A DNA stretch of 64,000 bases from Pseudomonas sp. ADAK13 (GCF_012935715.1 NZ_CP052860.1:5022001-5086000); one strand, 5' to 3'. Shown: positions 34,177-43,238, counted from the first letter of the stretch. Notes: generated by a model not told the origin, from the letters alone. Translations and numbers: made by a program.

Positions 34177-35193
34177 TCAATTCACCTCGCCGATGCGCGG
34201 GTCGACCACGCGGTAGAGCAGGTCGATCAGCATGTTGAGCAGTACATAAATAAACGACACCAGGATCGCGAAGCCCATCACTGCCGGGAAGTCCAGGGAC
34301 TGGATCGACTTGACCACATAGGCGCCCATGCCCGGCCAGGCGAACACGGTTTCGGTGAGCACCGCGCCGTAGAGCAGGTCGCCGAGGGTCAGGCCGAGCA
34401 CGGTGATCGACGGGATCAGCGCGTTGGGCAAGGCGTGGCGCAGGATGACGGCCCAGCGCGACAAACCATAGGCGCGGGCGGTGCGGATGTAGTCTTCGCC
34501 CAACTGGTCGAGCATCGCCGAGCGGATCTGCCGGGCGACCACGCCGAGGTTGACGAAACCCAGGGTCACGGCGGGCAGGATCAGGTGCTCCAGCGCATTC
34601 AGGAACAGCGGGATATCGCCGGCCAGCAGCGAGTCGATCAGGTAGAAACCGGTAATCGTGCGCGGAGGTTCGAGGCCTTCGTCCAGCCGACCGCTGCCGG
34701 GCAGCCAGCCGAGTTGGCCGTAGAACAACACGATCAAACCCAGGCCGAGCCAGAAGGCCGGGGTGGAAATGCCGGTGACCGCCAGCGTTCGGGCGATCTG
34801 GTCGATGGCGCGGTTGTGATACACCGCTGACAGCACGCCCAGCGGCACGCCCACCAGCACCGAGAGCAGCAGGGCGGCCACCGCCAGTTCGAGGGTCGCG
34901 GGGAAGAAGGCTTTCAGGTCTTCCAGCACCGGGCGGCTGGTGCGGATCGAGGTGCCGAGGTCGCCGTGTAGCAGGTCGCTCATGTAGCGGCCATATTGCT
35001 GATACAGCGGCAGGTCGAGGCCGAGTTGATGGCGGATGTTCTCGACAATGGCGTCGCTGGCCCGGTCGCCGGCAATCAGGCGCGCCGGGTCACCCGGGAT
35101 CAGGTGGGAGATGCAGAAAGTAATCAGCGAAACGCCGACGACGACCAAAATCAGGCCGAACAGGCGTTTGCGCAACATATTCAGGAAGGCCAT
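34177..35193 (-). CDS. Peptide ABC transporter permease (DdpB/DppB-like)
   Basis: 338 residues and six membrane helices. The family start is FLNMLRKRLFGLILVVVGVS, and HLIPGDPARLIAG is the usual periplasmic motif. The EAA loop is in LGEDYIRTARAYGLSRWAV. It lies 189 bases downstream of the binding-protein gene, separated from it by a long palindrome. Confidence 0.92.
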   Translation of the reverse strand: MAFLNMLRKRLFGLILVVVGVSLITFCISHLIPGDPARLIAGDRASDAIVENIRHQLGLDLPLYQQYGRYMSDLLHGDLGTSIRTSRPVLEDLKAFFPATLELAVAALLLSVLVGVPLGVLSAVYHNRAIDQIARTLAVTGISTPAFWLGLGLIVLFYGQLGWLPGSGRLDEGLEPPRTITGFYLIDSLLAGDIPLFLNALEHLILPAVTLGFVNLGVVARQIRSAMLDQLGEDYIRTARAYGLSRWAVILRHALPNALIPSITVLGLTLGDLLYGAVLTETVFAWPGMGAYVVKSIQSLDFPAVMGFAILVSFIYVLLNMLIDLLYRVVDPRIGEVN

Positions 35194-35203
35194 GGGTACC
35201 TCA

Positions 35204-35340
35204 TTGTGGCGAGGGGGCTTGTCCCCCGTTGGGCTGCGAAGCAGCCCCCAGCAAGATCAGTGCATTTTCCCGGCCAATAACCCGGTGGCGAACTTAGGGC
35301 TGCTGCGCAGCCCAACGGGGGACAAGCCCCCTCGCCACAA
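35204..35340. repeat. Long intergenic palindrome inside the dipeptide operon
   Basis: TTGTGGCGAGGGGGCTTGTC at the left is matched by its reverse complement ending at 35340, and an inner CCCCGTTGGGCTGCG block pairs likewise. The arms are about 45 bases each. It lies between the binding-protein gene and the first permease gene, where a stable RNA hairpin could protect the upstream message or reduce read-through. It is a different family from the TGTGGGAGCTGG repeat. Confidence 0.85.
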
Positions 35341-35381
35341 CAGCGGTCGTACCACAGGGTGTATTGGCGCCGGAGCGGTAT

Positions 35382-36932
35382 TTACTTGCTGATCTCAGCC
35401 ACGTTAAACACCTGCTCCAGCATCGGATGGAACACATAACCCTTCACCGAATCACGCATCGGCAAGGTGTAGTTCTTCTGGTACAGGTAGGCGTACACGC
35501 TGTCCTTGAGCACAATCTTCTGTGCTTCCTGGTACAACTCGGTGCGTTTGGCCGTGTCGTTGTTGGCCGCTGCATCGCGGATCAGTTTGTCCACCACCGG
35601 GTTGCTGTAGAACGAACGGTTGCCCGGCAGCCCTTGCAGGGAGGAGTCGAACCAGAAGTTCATGTACATGTAGGGGTCGGAGAAGTCCGGTGCCCACGAG
35701 CCGATCGACACATCGAAGTCACCCTTGCCCAGGCGCTCGCGCATGGTGGCGTTGGCCAGTTTTTCCATCTTCAGGTTGATCCCCAGCGGCGCCAGGCTGG
35801 CTTGCAGGGTCAGGCCGATGGATTCCCAGTCAGGGTCCTTGTCGGAGTACATGTAGTTCAGGTTGGTGATTTTTTGCGGGAGTTTCTTCAGGTTGGCGCC
35901 GGCGCCGTCCAGGTCCTGTTTCATCATGGGCAGGCTTGGGTCGTTGGCCCACATGCCGGCGGGAATCGGCCCGTTCATCAGCTTGGCCTGGCCTTTGAGG
36001 ATGCCGTCGACGATGCCTTTGTAGTCCACCGCATCAACGATCGCCTGGCGGGCGTTCTGGTTGTTCAGCGGGGCTTTCTGGTTGTTCAGGTACAGGTAGG
36101 TCACCCGCAGTGACGGGAATTCCTTGATCACTACGTCTTTCTTTTTGGCCAGGTTGGTCAGTTGGTCCTGGGGCATGTCTTCGGCGATGTCCAGGTCACC
36201 GCGTTCCAGTTGCAGGCGGCGCACCGAGGCTTCGCTGATGATCTTGATCACCACCTTGTTCAGCGCGGGCTTGGTGCCGGCGTAATAGGTGTTGGGCTCC
36301 AGGGTCAGGCTCTGGCCCTTCTGCCAGTTGGTCAGGCGAAACGCACCGGAGCCGGCGGTGTGGGTGGAAAGGTAGGCGTTGACGTCACCCTGTTTCACCA
36401 CGTCCGGGTTGATGATGCCGGCGCCGTTGTGGGCGAGGGTGTAGAGGAAGGGCGCATAGGGTTTGGTCAGGGTGAAACGCACGGTCAGTGGGTCGACCAC
36501 CGTGACCTTCATGTCATCCGGGAACGCGCCGGACGGGCCTTGCTTGAGCTGCATCACGCGGTCGAAGGAGAACTTCACCGCATTGGCATCAACGTCGGCG
36601 CCGTCATCGAACTTGTTGCCGGGCTTGAGCTTGAAGTCCCACACCAGGCCGTCGGCGGAGGTGGTCCAGCTGTCGGCGAGGTCGCCCTTGACCTCGGTGC
36701 TGCCCTTGCCGTTTTCGACTTTGTAGGCCACCAGTTTCTGGTACGCCGGGTATGTCACCGCCCAATCGTTATTGTCGATGGTGACGGCCGGGTCGAGGGT
36801 TTGCGGGTCGGCGGCCTTGCCGATCATCAGGGTGTCTTTGGGGGCGGCGGCACTTGCCGATTGCCACGCGCCCAGGCTCAGGGCGGCGCACAGCAGGGAG
36901 AGTGCGAGGGTCTTGCGGTTGCTTGGGGTCAT
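35382..36932 (-). CDS. Periplasmic dipeptide-binding protein, SBP family 5 (DdpA-like)
   Basis: 516 residues. A signal peptide of about 29 residues ends in SASAA. The body is an extracellular solute-binding family 5 protein: DTLMIGKAADPQTLDPAVT, then KGDLADSWTTSADGLVWDFK, which is typical of DppA/OppA proteins. In context with VanX-like DdpX it probably captures D-Ala-D-Ala or related dipeptides. The ligand cannot be read from the sequence. Confidence 0.92.
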   Translation of the reverse strand: MTPSNRKTLALSLLCAALSLGAWQSASAAAPKDTLMIGKAADPQTLDPAVTIDNNDWAVTYPAYQKLVAYKVENGKGSTEVKGDLADSWTTSADGLVWDFKLKPGNKFDDGADVDANAVKFSFDRVMQLKQGPSGAFPDDMKVTVVDPLTVRFTLTKPYAPFLYTLAHNGAGIINPDVVKQGDVNAYLSTHTAGSGAFRLTNWQKGQSLTLEPNTYYAGTKPALNKVVIKIISEASVRRLQLERGDLDIAEDMPQDQLTNLAKKKDVVIKEFPSLRVTYLYLNNQKAPLNNQNARQAIVDAVDYKGIVDGILKGQAKLMNGPIPAGMWANDPSLPMMKQDLDGAGANLKKLPQKITNLNYMYSDKDPDWESIGLTLQASLAPLGINLKMEKLANATMRERLGKGDFDVSIGSWAPDFSDPYMYMNFWFDSSLQGLPGNRSFYSNPVVDKLIRDAAANNDTAKRTELYQEAQKIVLKDSVYAYLYQKNYTLPMRDSVKGYVFHPMLEQVFNVAEISK

Positions 36933-37050
36933 GCCGGTTTCCTTGATTATTTAGAGGAAAAAGCGGGTTGGTTTTTTTTTATGAAATCTATAACCGGGCA
37001 GTTGGAGCTAAAGGGTGCAGCTAATTATTGTGATGGTACGTTCCCTGGGG

Positions 37051-37593
37051 TCAGTGCGACTCCTCAATTAATGGGAAAAGTTCGGCATCCGGCAATTCGT
37101 AATGCCACCACTCGGTGGCAATCGCCTTGAAGCCGGCACCGAGCATGATCCCCAACAGCAGCAGGCGATTGCGCTGCACCTGTGGGGGCAGGTCGGGGTA
37201 GAACTGGTGGGACTTGGGTTCCATGGCATCGAATGCCGTGCCCATGTCCAGCGGGGTACCGTGTTCATCAAGCAGCGTCAGGTCGACGGCCACGCCACGG
37301 GTGTGGTGCGAACCCAGGCGCGGGTCGCGCACGTAGTCCGGGTTGGGCAGGGCTTGCCACAGCAGTTGCTGGGCGTAGGCGGGGCGATAGGCGTCGTAGA
37401 TCAGCAAGGTCATGCCGGCCTGGCGTGCGAGTTCGCTGGCCTTGCGCAGGCAGGCGGCCGCTTCGGTGTGCAGCAGGCAACGGGCGTTGCGGTAGATCAC
37501 GGTGCCTGCCAGGTTGTCGGCACTGGCGTAGATCAGGTCGACCTGTACCGGGTACTCCGGTGGGGCGATTTCTACCAATGGGCTGGTATTCAC
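37051..37593 (-). CDS. ddpX: D-alanyl-D-alanine dipeptidase, DdpX/VanX family
   Basis: 180 residues. The start is GTG 37593, with AGGA nine bases before it. The zinc site is intact: SHHTRGVAVDLT (His and Asp ligands) and EWWHYE (catalytic Glu and His ligand), plus the substrate-binding YDAYRP. The enzyme splits D-Ala-D-Ala into D-alanine. No signal peptide is seen, so it acts in the cytoplasm on imported dipeptide. It lies just upstream of the transporter genes and after the RpiR regulator. There is no sign of vancomycin-resistance genes. Confidence 0.94.
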   Translation of the reverse strand: MNTSPLVEIAPPEYPVQVDLIYASADNLAGTVIYRNARCLLHTEAAACLRKASELARQAGMTLLIYDAYRPAYAQQLLWQALPNPDYVRDPRLGSHHTRGVAVDLTLLDEHGTPLDMGTAFDAMEPKSHQFYPDLPPQVQRNRLLLLGIMLGAGFKAIATEWWHYELPDAELFPLIEESH

Positions 37594-37614
37594 TCAAGCA
37601 TTTCCTTTCAAGGG

Positions 37615-38469
37615 TCAGGATTCGAACTGGCCGAAGGCCTGTTGCAGGGCGCGGTTTTTCGCCAGGCGGGCATCCAGGCGCTCGCCGTATCGGTCGGCGA
37701 CGGCAGACACCATCAGGTTGAACAGGCACGTCAGCGGCGCCATGGAGTCCCAGAACTGGCCGACGTCGGTTTTCAGTTGCAGCAGGTCCAGGTCGTAGTC
37801 CCGGGCCCAGGGGCATTGCAAGTCGGTGATCAGCGCCAGGGGCAGGCCATGGGCATTCGCGGTCTCGCAGAACGTGGGCGTGATGCTGGAATAGGCGCGA
37901 AAATCGGCGGTAATGGCGTAGGGTTTTTCAAAGCCGGAGTTCAGGGTCTCGGCGTAGATCCCCGACAGGCCGTCGACGTAATAGACCTTGGGCCGAATGT
38001 ATTCCAAGTGGCTGTGGAACGCATTGAGGATGCCTCGGGTGGACTGGACACCGAGGATAAACACCGCGTCGGCGTCCACGATATGCTGCACGATGTCGGC
38101 AAACGCCTGGCTGCGGGCCAGGCCGTAGACGTGCTGGATGGCTTCGATCTCGCGGTTGAGCGAGCGGTCGAGGGCGTCTTCCTGGTCATTCTCCTGGCGA
38201 AAGGCGCCGAGGCGGTCGGTGATCAGCCAGGACGCTTGCGGGTCGCCACGCAGGCCTTGTTTCACATCATCGAGGTTGCGATAGCCCAGGGTGCGCAGAA
38301 AACGGCCCACCGAAATCCCGGTGGTGCCGGCTTGCTGGGCGATGCTGTCGGCGGTTTCGAACGGTAGTTGCTGCAGGTTGCCCAGCAGGTAGGTAGCGAT
38401 GCGCTTGCCGGTGGGGGTCAGCGTCGGGAACTGCTGTTCCAGCGTGCGCTGGAAGCTGTTTTTATCCAT
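37615..38469 (-). CDS. RpiR/MurR family transcriptional regulator
   Basis: 284 residues from ATG 38469. The N-terminal RpiR helix-turn-helix is visible (LTPTGKRIATYLLGN, then ADSIAQQAGTTGISVGRFLR). The C-terminal SIS domain runs from about residue 125 (VHIVDADAVFILGVQSTRG in part). SIS regulators sense phosphosugars, and MurR senses MurNAc-6-phosphate. Placed at the head of the D-Ala-D-Ala operon it probably links uptake to peptidoglycan-derived signals. The ligand is inferred only. Confidence 0.9.
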   Translation of the reverse strand: MDKNSFQRTLEQQFPTLTPTGKRIATYLLGNLQQLPFETADSIAQQAGTTGISVGRFLRTLGYRNLDDVKQGLRGDPQASWLITDRLGAFRQENDQEDALDRSLNREIEAIQHVYGLARSQAFADIVQHIVDADAVFILGVQSTRGILNAFHSHLEYIRPKVYYVDGLSGIYAETLNSGFEKPYAITADFRAYSSITPTFCETANAHGLPLALITDLQCPWARDYDLDLLQLKTDVGQFWDSMAPLTCLFNLMVSAVADRYGERLDARLAKNRALQQAFGQFES

Positions 38470-38605
38470 GACACTCTCGCGGCTACCGGTCATTGATGTT
38501 ACTCGAATGTCGTATTTTTAATTTCTGTTAGAAACATAACATCGGCTGTCGCGATAACACAATGGCTTTTTTTCGAGCGGGTACACAGGGGGGGACAAGC
38601 GGCGA

Positions 38606-38917
38606 TCAAGGCCGCTGGGGTTTCACCGAAGTACCAAAGGTATTGCCCATGCGCACGCTGGTCGCCGCCGGTGTGGAAAGCCCGATCTGGTTCGGCTTGC
38701 GCTTTTCGATGGGCACTTGTTGCGCCTCCTGGTTCTTCTGCGTCGCCTTGGCGGCATCCGGGTTGTTGCCCATCTGCTGGCTCAGGCAGCCGTAGTCCGG
38801 CGCCTTGTAGCCATCCACATTGACCTCGGCGCAGCCACCGGGCTTGCCTTCGGCGTGGGCCGCCAACGGCAGGGCTGCACACAGCAACAGGCTGGCGAGG
38901 GTTGGGAACAGGTTCAT
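38606..38917 (-). CDS. Small exported protein of unknown function
   Basis: 103 residues from ATG 38917, with CCAGGAGG upstream. A signal peptide (MNLFPTLASLLLCAALPLA, cleaved after AHA) leads to a mature part of about 80 residues with two cysteines (GGCAEVNVDGYKAPDYGC). The tail is polar and lacks clear structure. I do not recognise the family. It lies between the rpiR-type gene and vreA. Confidence 0.75.
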   Translation of the reverse strand: MNLFPTLASLLLCAALPLAAHAEGKPGGCAEVNVDGYKAPDYGCLSQQMGNNPDAAKATQKNQEAQQVPIEKRKPNQIGLSTPAATSVRMGNTFGTSVKPQRP

Positions 38918-39079
38918 CAGTGCCTCCTGGCGGGCCCTGGGAAATGGGCCGGTATGGCGCAAAAGTGTAGTGCAGCGGGCTGCCCGTCACCGTGATGTTT
39001 TTTTTGCTGGCACCGTAACATCAGGTTCATAAACTGGCCTCAGGATGACGGTTTTGTAGGCTATGTCGGACGTGTTGCG

Positions 39080-39754
39080 ATGCTGAGCAGGAGCGCTTGG
39101 AGGCACGCGGGCTGCTGCCTGGCCCTGCTATGGGGCCTGGCGTCGAGCGTGCGGGCCGACGTGATCCTGGACCTGCCTGCGCAGACGCTGGACAGCGCCC
39201 TCCAAGCGTTCAGCCATGCCACCGGCATGGCGGTGCTGGTGGATCGCGAACTGACCCGGGGCCGGCGTTCCATCGGCGTGCATGGCCGCTACAGCGCGCA
39301 GCAAGCCCTGAGCCTGCTGCTGACAGGGAGTGGCTTGATGGCGCGATATGCCCGCAGTGATGCGTTCACCCTGCAAGTCCCCGAGGTCAGCCAGCCGGCA
39401 GCGACCCGAGGAAGGAAGGCGGCGAACGCGGCACGGATCAACAACAGCTACGCCACGGCCTTGCAGCAGGCGATCGAGCGCAGTCTGTGCCGGTCGCCGC
39501 TGACCCGTCCCGGCAGTTTCCGGGCGCTGGTGCAGGTGTGGGTCAACGGTGACGGGGTGATCGAACACAGCCGCCTGGTCAGCTCCACCGGTGACCTGCA
39601 GCGTGATGAAGCGCTGGTCCTGGGCCTCGGTTCCACCCGGGTCGAACGCCCGGCGCCGAGTTCACTGCGCTTGCCGGTGACCTTACTTTTGATGCCCGAC
39701 TCAACAGGAACACGCATGGAATGCACAGCAGGGGAAGGAGTTTCCGGGGCATGA
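39080..39754 (+). CDS. vreA: VreA-like signalling protein: STN domain plus TonB-like C-terminal domain
   Basis: 224 residues. A signal peptide (about 1-26, ending VRA) is followed by a secretin/TonB short N-terminal (STN) signalling domain (DVILDLPAQTLDSALQAFSH to about residue 100). A TonB-C-like domain comes at about 125-215 (FRALVQVWVNGDGVIEHSRL). It has no beta-barrel, so it cannot be a TonB-dependent transporter. P. aeruginosa VreA, the receptor-like part of the PUMA3 cell-surface signalling system, has the same design. The stop overlaps the sigma-factor start by ATGA. Confidence 0.85.
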   Translation: MLSRSAWRHAGCCLALLWGLASSVRADVILDLPAQTLDSALQAFSHATGMAVLVDRELTRGRRSIGVHGRYSAQQALSLLLTGSGLMARYARSDAFTLQVPEVSQPAATRGRKAANAARINNSYATALQQAIERSLCRSPLTRPGSFRALVQVWVNGDGVIEHSRLVSSTGDLQRDEALVLGLGSTRVERPAPSSLRLPVTLLLMPDSTGTRMECTAGEGVSGA

Positions 39755-40296
39755 AAGACACCGGCCACAGCACGATGGTCAGCCTGTTCCTGGCGTCCTA
39801 CGAGGACTTCAAGGTACGCCTGCGCAAGCGCCTCGGGTCAGAAGACCTGGCCAACGACGTGCTGCACGAAACCTACCTGCGGGTCGACCGCATGGACGTG
39901 CCGCCGAACCTGGCGCAACCCAATGCGTACCTGTACCGCATGGCCTTGAACATCGCCGCCGACCGTCGCCAGGCAGATGCCCGGTTGCTGACCGGCAGCG
40001 AAGTCGAAGAACTGTTGCAGACGGTGGATGAAGCCCAGGACCCGTCGCGGGTGGTGGGCGGCCAGCGCGAAATCCAGTCCCTGCTCAAAGCCCTCTACGA
40101 ACTGCCGGCGCGGCGGCGCCATATCCTCATCGCCGCGCGCCTGGAAGAGGCGCCGCACCTGGAAATCTCCAAGCGTTTCGGGATTTCCACGCGCATGGTT
40201 GAAAAGGAAATCAAGGCCGGGTTGGGGCATTGCGCACAGCGCCTTGAAAGAAAAGTGATCCAGCGGTTCGGTCCCGGGGCCGGAAAACCGTCTTAG
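39751..40296 (+). CDS. vreI: VreI-like ECF sigma factor
   Basis: 181 residues. The start at ATG 39751 is supported by the ATGA overlap with vreA and by AAGGAG at 39735-39740. Region 2 holds DLANDVLHETYLRVDR and the following LYRMALNIAADRRQ. Region 4 holds LPARRRHILIAARLEEAPHL and the helix-turn-helix EISKRFGISTRMVEKEIKAG. The P. aeruginosa homologue is induced at low phosphate and drives hxc and neighbouring exported-protein genes. The same layout here suggests the same regulon. Confidence 0.87.
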   Translation: MKDTGHSTMVSLFLASYEDFKVRLRKRLGSEDLANDVLHETYLRVDRMDVPPNLAQPNAYLYRMALNIAADRRQADARLLTGSEVEELLQTVDEAQDPSRVVGGQREIQSLLKALYELPARRRHILIAARLEEAPHLEISKRFGISTRMVEKEIKAGLGHCAQRLERKVIQRFGPGAGKPS

Positions 40297-40334
40297 TGAT
40301 TGAGTCCCTGAAAAATCCGTGAGTACCTGCGCGC

Positions 40335-41261
40335 TTGAACATTTTTAACCTCTCCACTGCCCGGGATACGCCAGACAGCCCCCTGCACAACGAAGCGCGT
40401 GACTGGCTGGTGCTGCTGACCTCGGGTCGGGCCACCGTCGCCGATGCGAAGGCCTTGCGCCTGTGGTGCGCCCAGAGCCCGGAACATGCCCGGGCGTTCG
40501 AGCAGGCCAAGGTGGTGTGGCAGCACTTGGCACCGGCCGCCGAGCAGTTTTCCCGGCCACGGCATTTTGGGCGCCGCGCGTTTTTGGGCGGCGCGATTGC
40601 GGCGTCGGCGGCGGTATTTATGGTGCGGTTTACCGTGCCGGGCGGGTTTGCCGGGTTGACGGCGGATTACCGCACGGAGGTCGGTGAGCAGCGGCGGGTG
40701 GAGTTGAATGACGGTGTTCGGCTGGAGCTCAATACCCAGACGCGGATCAGTCGGCGTGATGACGGGATTGAGTTGTTGGAGGGGGAGGTTGAGGTGCTGG
40801 CCAATGTGGCGATGCCGCTTCGGGTTCAGGCGGGTGGTGGGTGGTTGAGTACGGCGCAGGCGCGGTTCAATGTGCGTAATACGGATCACAGTGTGTGTGT
40901 GACGTGCATTGACGGCGCGGTGGCGGTGGCGGTGGGTGGGCGTACGGTTCGGCTTGAAAGCGGGCGGCAGGTGACGTATGACGCTGGCGGTGTGGGTGAG
41001 CCGGTGGCGGTGGATGCGCAGGCGGTGGTGGCCTGGCGGGAGCAGGTATTGGTGTTTGATAACGCGACCCTGGCGACGGTGGTGGATGAGATTAATCGCT
41101 ATCGGCCGGGGATGTTGTTGTTGATGAATGCTGAGCTGGGCAAGCGGCGGGTGCAGGCGCGGTTTAGTTTGCATCAGTTGGCGGGGGTGGCGTTGTTGAT
41201 TCGCGATGCGTATGGGGCCAAGTGTACGGAGTTGCCTGGCGGTGTCGTTTTGTTGAGTTAG
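40335..41261 (+). CDS. vreR: VreR-like FecR-type anti-sigma regulator
   Basis: 308 residues. The apparent start is TTG 40335, and no ATG fits upstream in frame. The N-terminal sigma-binding domain reads ARDWLVLLTSGRATVADAKA and continues with LRLWCAQSPEHARAFEQ. One membrane helix follows at about residues 82-100 (FLGGAIAASAAVFMV). The periplasmic FecR domain follows (RRVELNDGVRLELNTQTRIS). The last part of the gene is visibly richer in GTG/GCG/TTG codons than its neighbours. It should hold VreI inactive until VreA signals. Confidence 0.86.
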   Translation: MNIFNLSTARDTPDSPLHNEARDWLVLLTSGRATVADAKALRLWCAQSPEHARAFEQAKVVWQHLAPAAEQFSRPRHFGRRAFLGGAIAASAAVFMVRFTVPGGFAGLTADYRTEVGEQRRVELNDGVRLELNTQTRISRRDDGIELLEGEVEVLANVAMPLRVQAGGGWLSTAQARFNVRNTDHSVCVTCIDGAVAVAVGGRTVRLESGRQVTYDAGGVGEPVAVDAQAVVAWREQVLVFDNATLATVVDEINRYRPGMLLLMNAELGKRRVQARFSLHQLAGVALLIRDAYGAKCTELPGGVVLLS

Positions 41262-41264
41262 ATC

Positions 41265-42098
41265 GGTGTGTATATCCGTTATTTGGGTAACGGCTGCTAT
41301 GGGTTCCGCTCTTACAGCGGGTCACTTTGGAAAAGCCCCAAAGTAACCAAAGGGCTCTGCCCCGCCTGTCGGCACCTCGCCTAGGCTCGGTGTTCCCTCA
41401 CTCCGGCATTGCTCCGCGGGCCGCCGCGACGGGGCGTCCCTGCCCCGTCGCGGCTAAACCGGCGTCCTGCCGGTTTACCCGCTCCTCAATCCCTGCGTTC
41501 GGCCTCGGGCTTATTGGGGCAGTCAGAGCCAGATCAAGATCGAAAGCAAGAGCACAGCGGCCTACAGGCCGGCTTGAGTGGTAGAAGCCAGATCAAAAGC
41601 CAAAGCGAAAGCCAAAGCTGAAACTGCTGCAGGTCTGCTTTTCTGTGGGAGCTGGCTTGCCTGCGATGCAGACACCTCAGTTTTTCAGGTACACCGAGGC
41701 GATGCTATCGCAGGCAAGCCAGCTCCCACATTCGACCGTGCCCTGCTTTAGATCTTGATTTTGCTTTTGCTCCACACCACTCAAGCCGGCCTGTAGGCCG
41801 CTGTGTTCTTGATCTGCTTTTGATCTTGATCTTAGGCGCCCCGTTAAACCACGCTGGCCGAACGCAGGTAGTACGGAGCGGGTAAACCGGCAGGACGCCG
41901 GTTTAGCCGCGACGGGGCAGGGACGCCCCGTCGCGGCGGCCCGCGGAGTAGTACCGGAGTGAGGGAACACCGAGCCTAGGCGAGGTGCCGAGTGGTGGGG
42001 CAAGAGCCTTTTGGTTACTTTTGGGCTCCTTTCAAAAGTGACCCGCTGTAAGAGCGGAACCCATCGAAGCCATCACTCAAATAACGGATATGTACACC
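41265..42098. repeat. Giant near-palindromic repeat, copy 2 (complete)
   Basis: 834 bases bounded by GGTGTGTATATCCGTTATT on the left and AATAACGGATATGTACACC on the right, which are near reverse complements. Inside them come GGGTTCCGCTCTTACAGCGG and its complement, then the same arms as copy 1. The left arm holds CCGCGACGGGGCGTCCCTGC and the right arm the reverse. It begins four bases after the vreR stop and ends 13 bases before the hxcW stop, so it fills the whole intergenic gap. No gene inside. Confidence 0.88.
41644..41730. repeat. Small inverted repeat nested at the apex of giant repeat copy 2
   Basis: The TGTGGGAGCTGGCTTGCCTG unit and its reverse complement are separated by about 40 bases, almost identical to 324-410. 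Confidence 0.8.
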
Positions 42099-42111
42099 AC
42101 CCAGAAAAGCC

Positions 42112-42708
42112 CTACCGCAAGGGCCCCAAAACCTGCCGATACCGCTCCACCCCCTGGCCCGTCTCCCGCACCAAAACCACCTCGATCCCTTGCGGATCCT
42201 CCTGCCGATTCCCGCTCAGTTGCCGCCACCCCTTATCCCAAACGCGGACCTGCAAATCCCTGACCTGCCCAAGCACCGCCACCGCATCCCGGGGCGCAGG
42301 CAGTGGATACCGATCCCGCGCCGGTGCCGCCGCCCGGTACAGTGTGTCGCCCTTGAGCCACCACCGCACCCGCTGCAACCCGTCCCCAGGAATCGGAGCA
42401 CTGCGGATCACCTCCAGCCGAAACCCCTTGCTGTCCGAACTCCTCACCGACACCGCCGCCAACGCCCCAGGCCTGGGCGCCTCGTCGACAATCGGCGGCC
42501 TCAACTCAACCCCCGCCCGCAAGCTCACATCCAGCTGCATCTGGTTCAACGCCCGTAACAGCCCCTCAACCTGCTCGCTGCTGGCCTGCAAATGCTGATC
42601 AGCCCGGGTGACGCTGTCCAGCCCGCGCCAGGCAATCACGCTGACCACCGCCATCAGCATGATCGCCACCATCACCTCGATCAGCGTAAAACCCTTTTGA
42701 TCATTCAT
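42112..42708 (-). CDS. hxcW: HxcW, minor pseudopilin (GspJ-like)
   Basis: 198 residues from ATG 42708. Prepilin cleavage is expected at DQKG|FTLIEV, followed by the hydrophobic helix MVAIMLMAVVSVIAWRGLD and a globular domain with the GspJ pattern (VRWWLKGDTLYRAAAPA). It should sit at the tip of the type II secretion pseudopilus. It overlaps hxcU by eight bases. Gene order and orientation match the P. aeruginosa hxc cluster. Confidence 0.88.
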   Translation of the reverse strand: MNDQKGFTLIEVMVAIMLMAVVSVIAWRGLDSVTRADQHLQASSEQVEGLLRALNQMQLDVSLRAGVELRPPIVDEAPRPGALAAVSVRSSDSKGFRLEVIRSAPIPGDGLQRVRWWLKGDTLYRAAAPARDRYPLPAPRDAVAVLGQVRDLQVRVWDKGWRQLSGNRQEDPQGIEVVLVRETGQGVERYRQVLGPLR

Positions 42709-43153
42709 GCGCCACCACCCGCAACAACCCTGCCGCATCCCGTTGCACACTCAGGCTGTGCTGCCCATCCGACAGCACCACCCGTACCGGCGGGTTCACC
42801 CATTCGGCATCCAGCACCAGGGTTTTCCCCGGCTCGATACGCACCTGCATCGGCGTGTTGTCCCAGGCCCGTGGACGCAGTTGCTGATCACCGCTGAAGT
42901 TCTCCAGTCCCAGACCGTCATCCGTAACGCGGCTGAAGCGAAACCCCTTGGCATCGGCCTTCCAGGTAATCACCCGACCATCGGCACGTGCCTCGGCCTG
43001 GGCCACCTGCAGCAGTTGGCTCAACCGTTCAGCATCCTTGCGCAGCAGGTGCAGCGGGTCCGGCTTGATGCTCAGGCTGATGGCCGCACTGGCGATGCCG
43101 ATGATCACCAGCACCACCATCAGCTCGATCAACGTGAAGCCCTGCTGTTTCAT
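42701..43153 (-). CDS. hxcU: HxcU, minor pseudopilin (GspH-like)
   Basis: 150 residues from ATG 43153, preceded by GGGAGC. The open frame runs to 43660, but that extension is antisense to hxcP. The prepilin site is KQQG|FTLIELMVVLVIIGIA. The globular part contains VAQAEARADGRVITWK and LRPRAWDNTPMQVRIEPGK, a pattern seen in GspH-type pseudopilins. It shares its upstream region with the divergent hxcP. Confidence 0.88.
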   Translation of the reverse strand: MKQQGFTLIELMVVLVIIGIASAAISLSIKPDPLHLLRKDAERLSQLLQVAQAEARADGRVITWKADAKGFRFSRVTDDGLGLENFSGDQQLRPRAWDNTPMQVRIEPGKTLVLDAEWVNPPVRVVLSDGQHSLSVQRDAAGLLRVVAHE

Positions 43154-43238
43154 TTTTTGCTCCCTGACGGACCGCTGAAATAAAAAGGTGTGAATTGCCC
43201 TGTAGCCTGAAGCAACGGACAAACAGGAGGTCCCGCCC

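Noticed and set aside
41265..42098. Insertion sequence or MITE of a known family
   Set aside because: No transposase and no clear target-site duplication can be seen, and the whole element is palindromic, not just its ends. Left as a repeat of unknown type.
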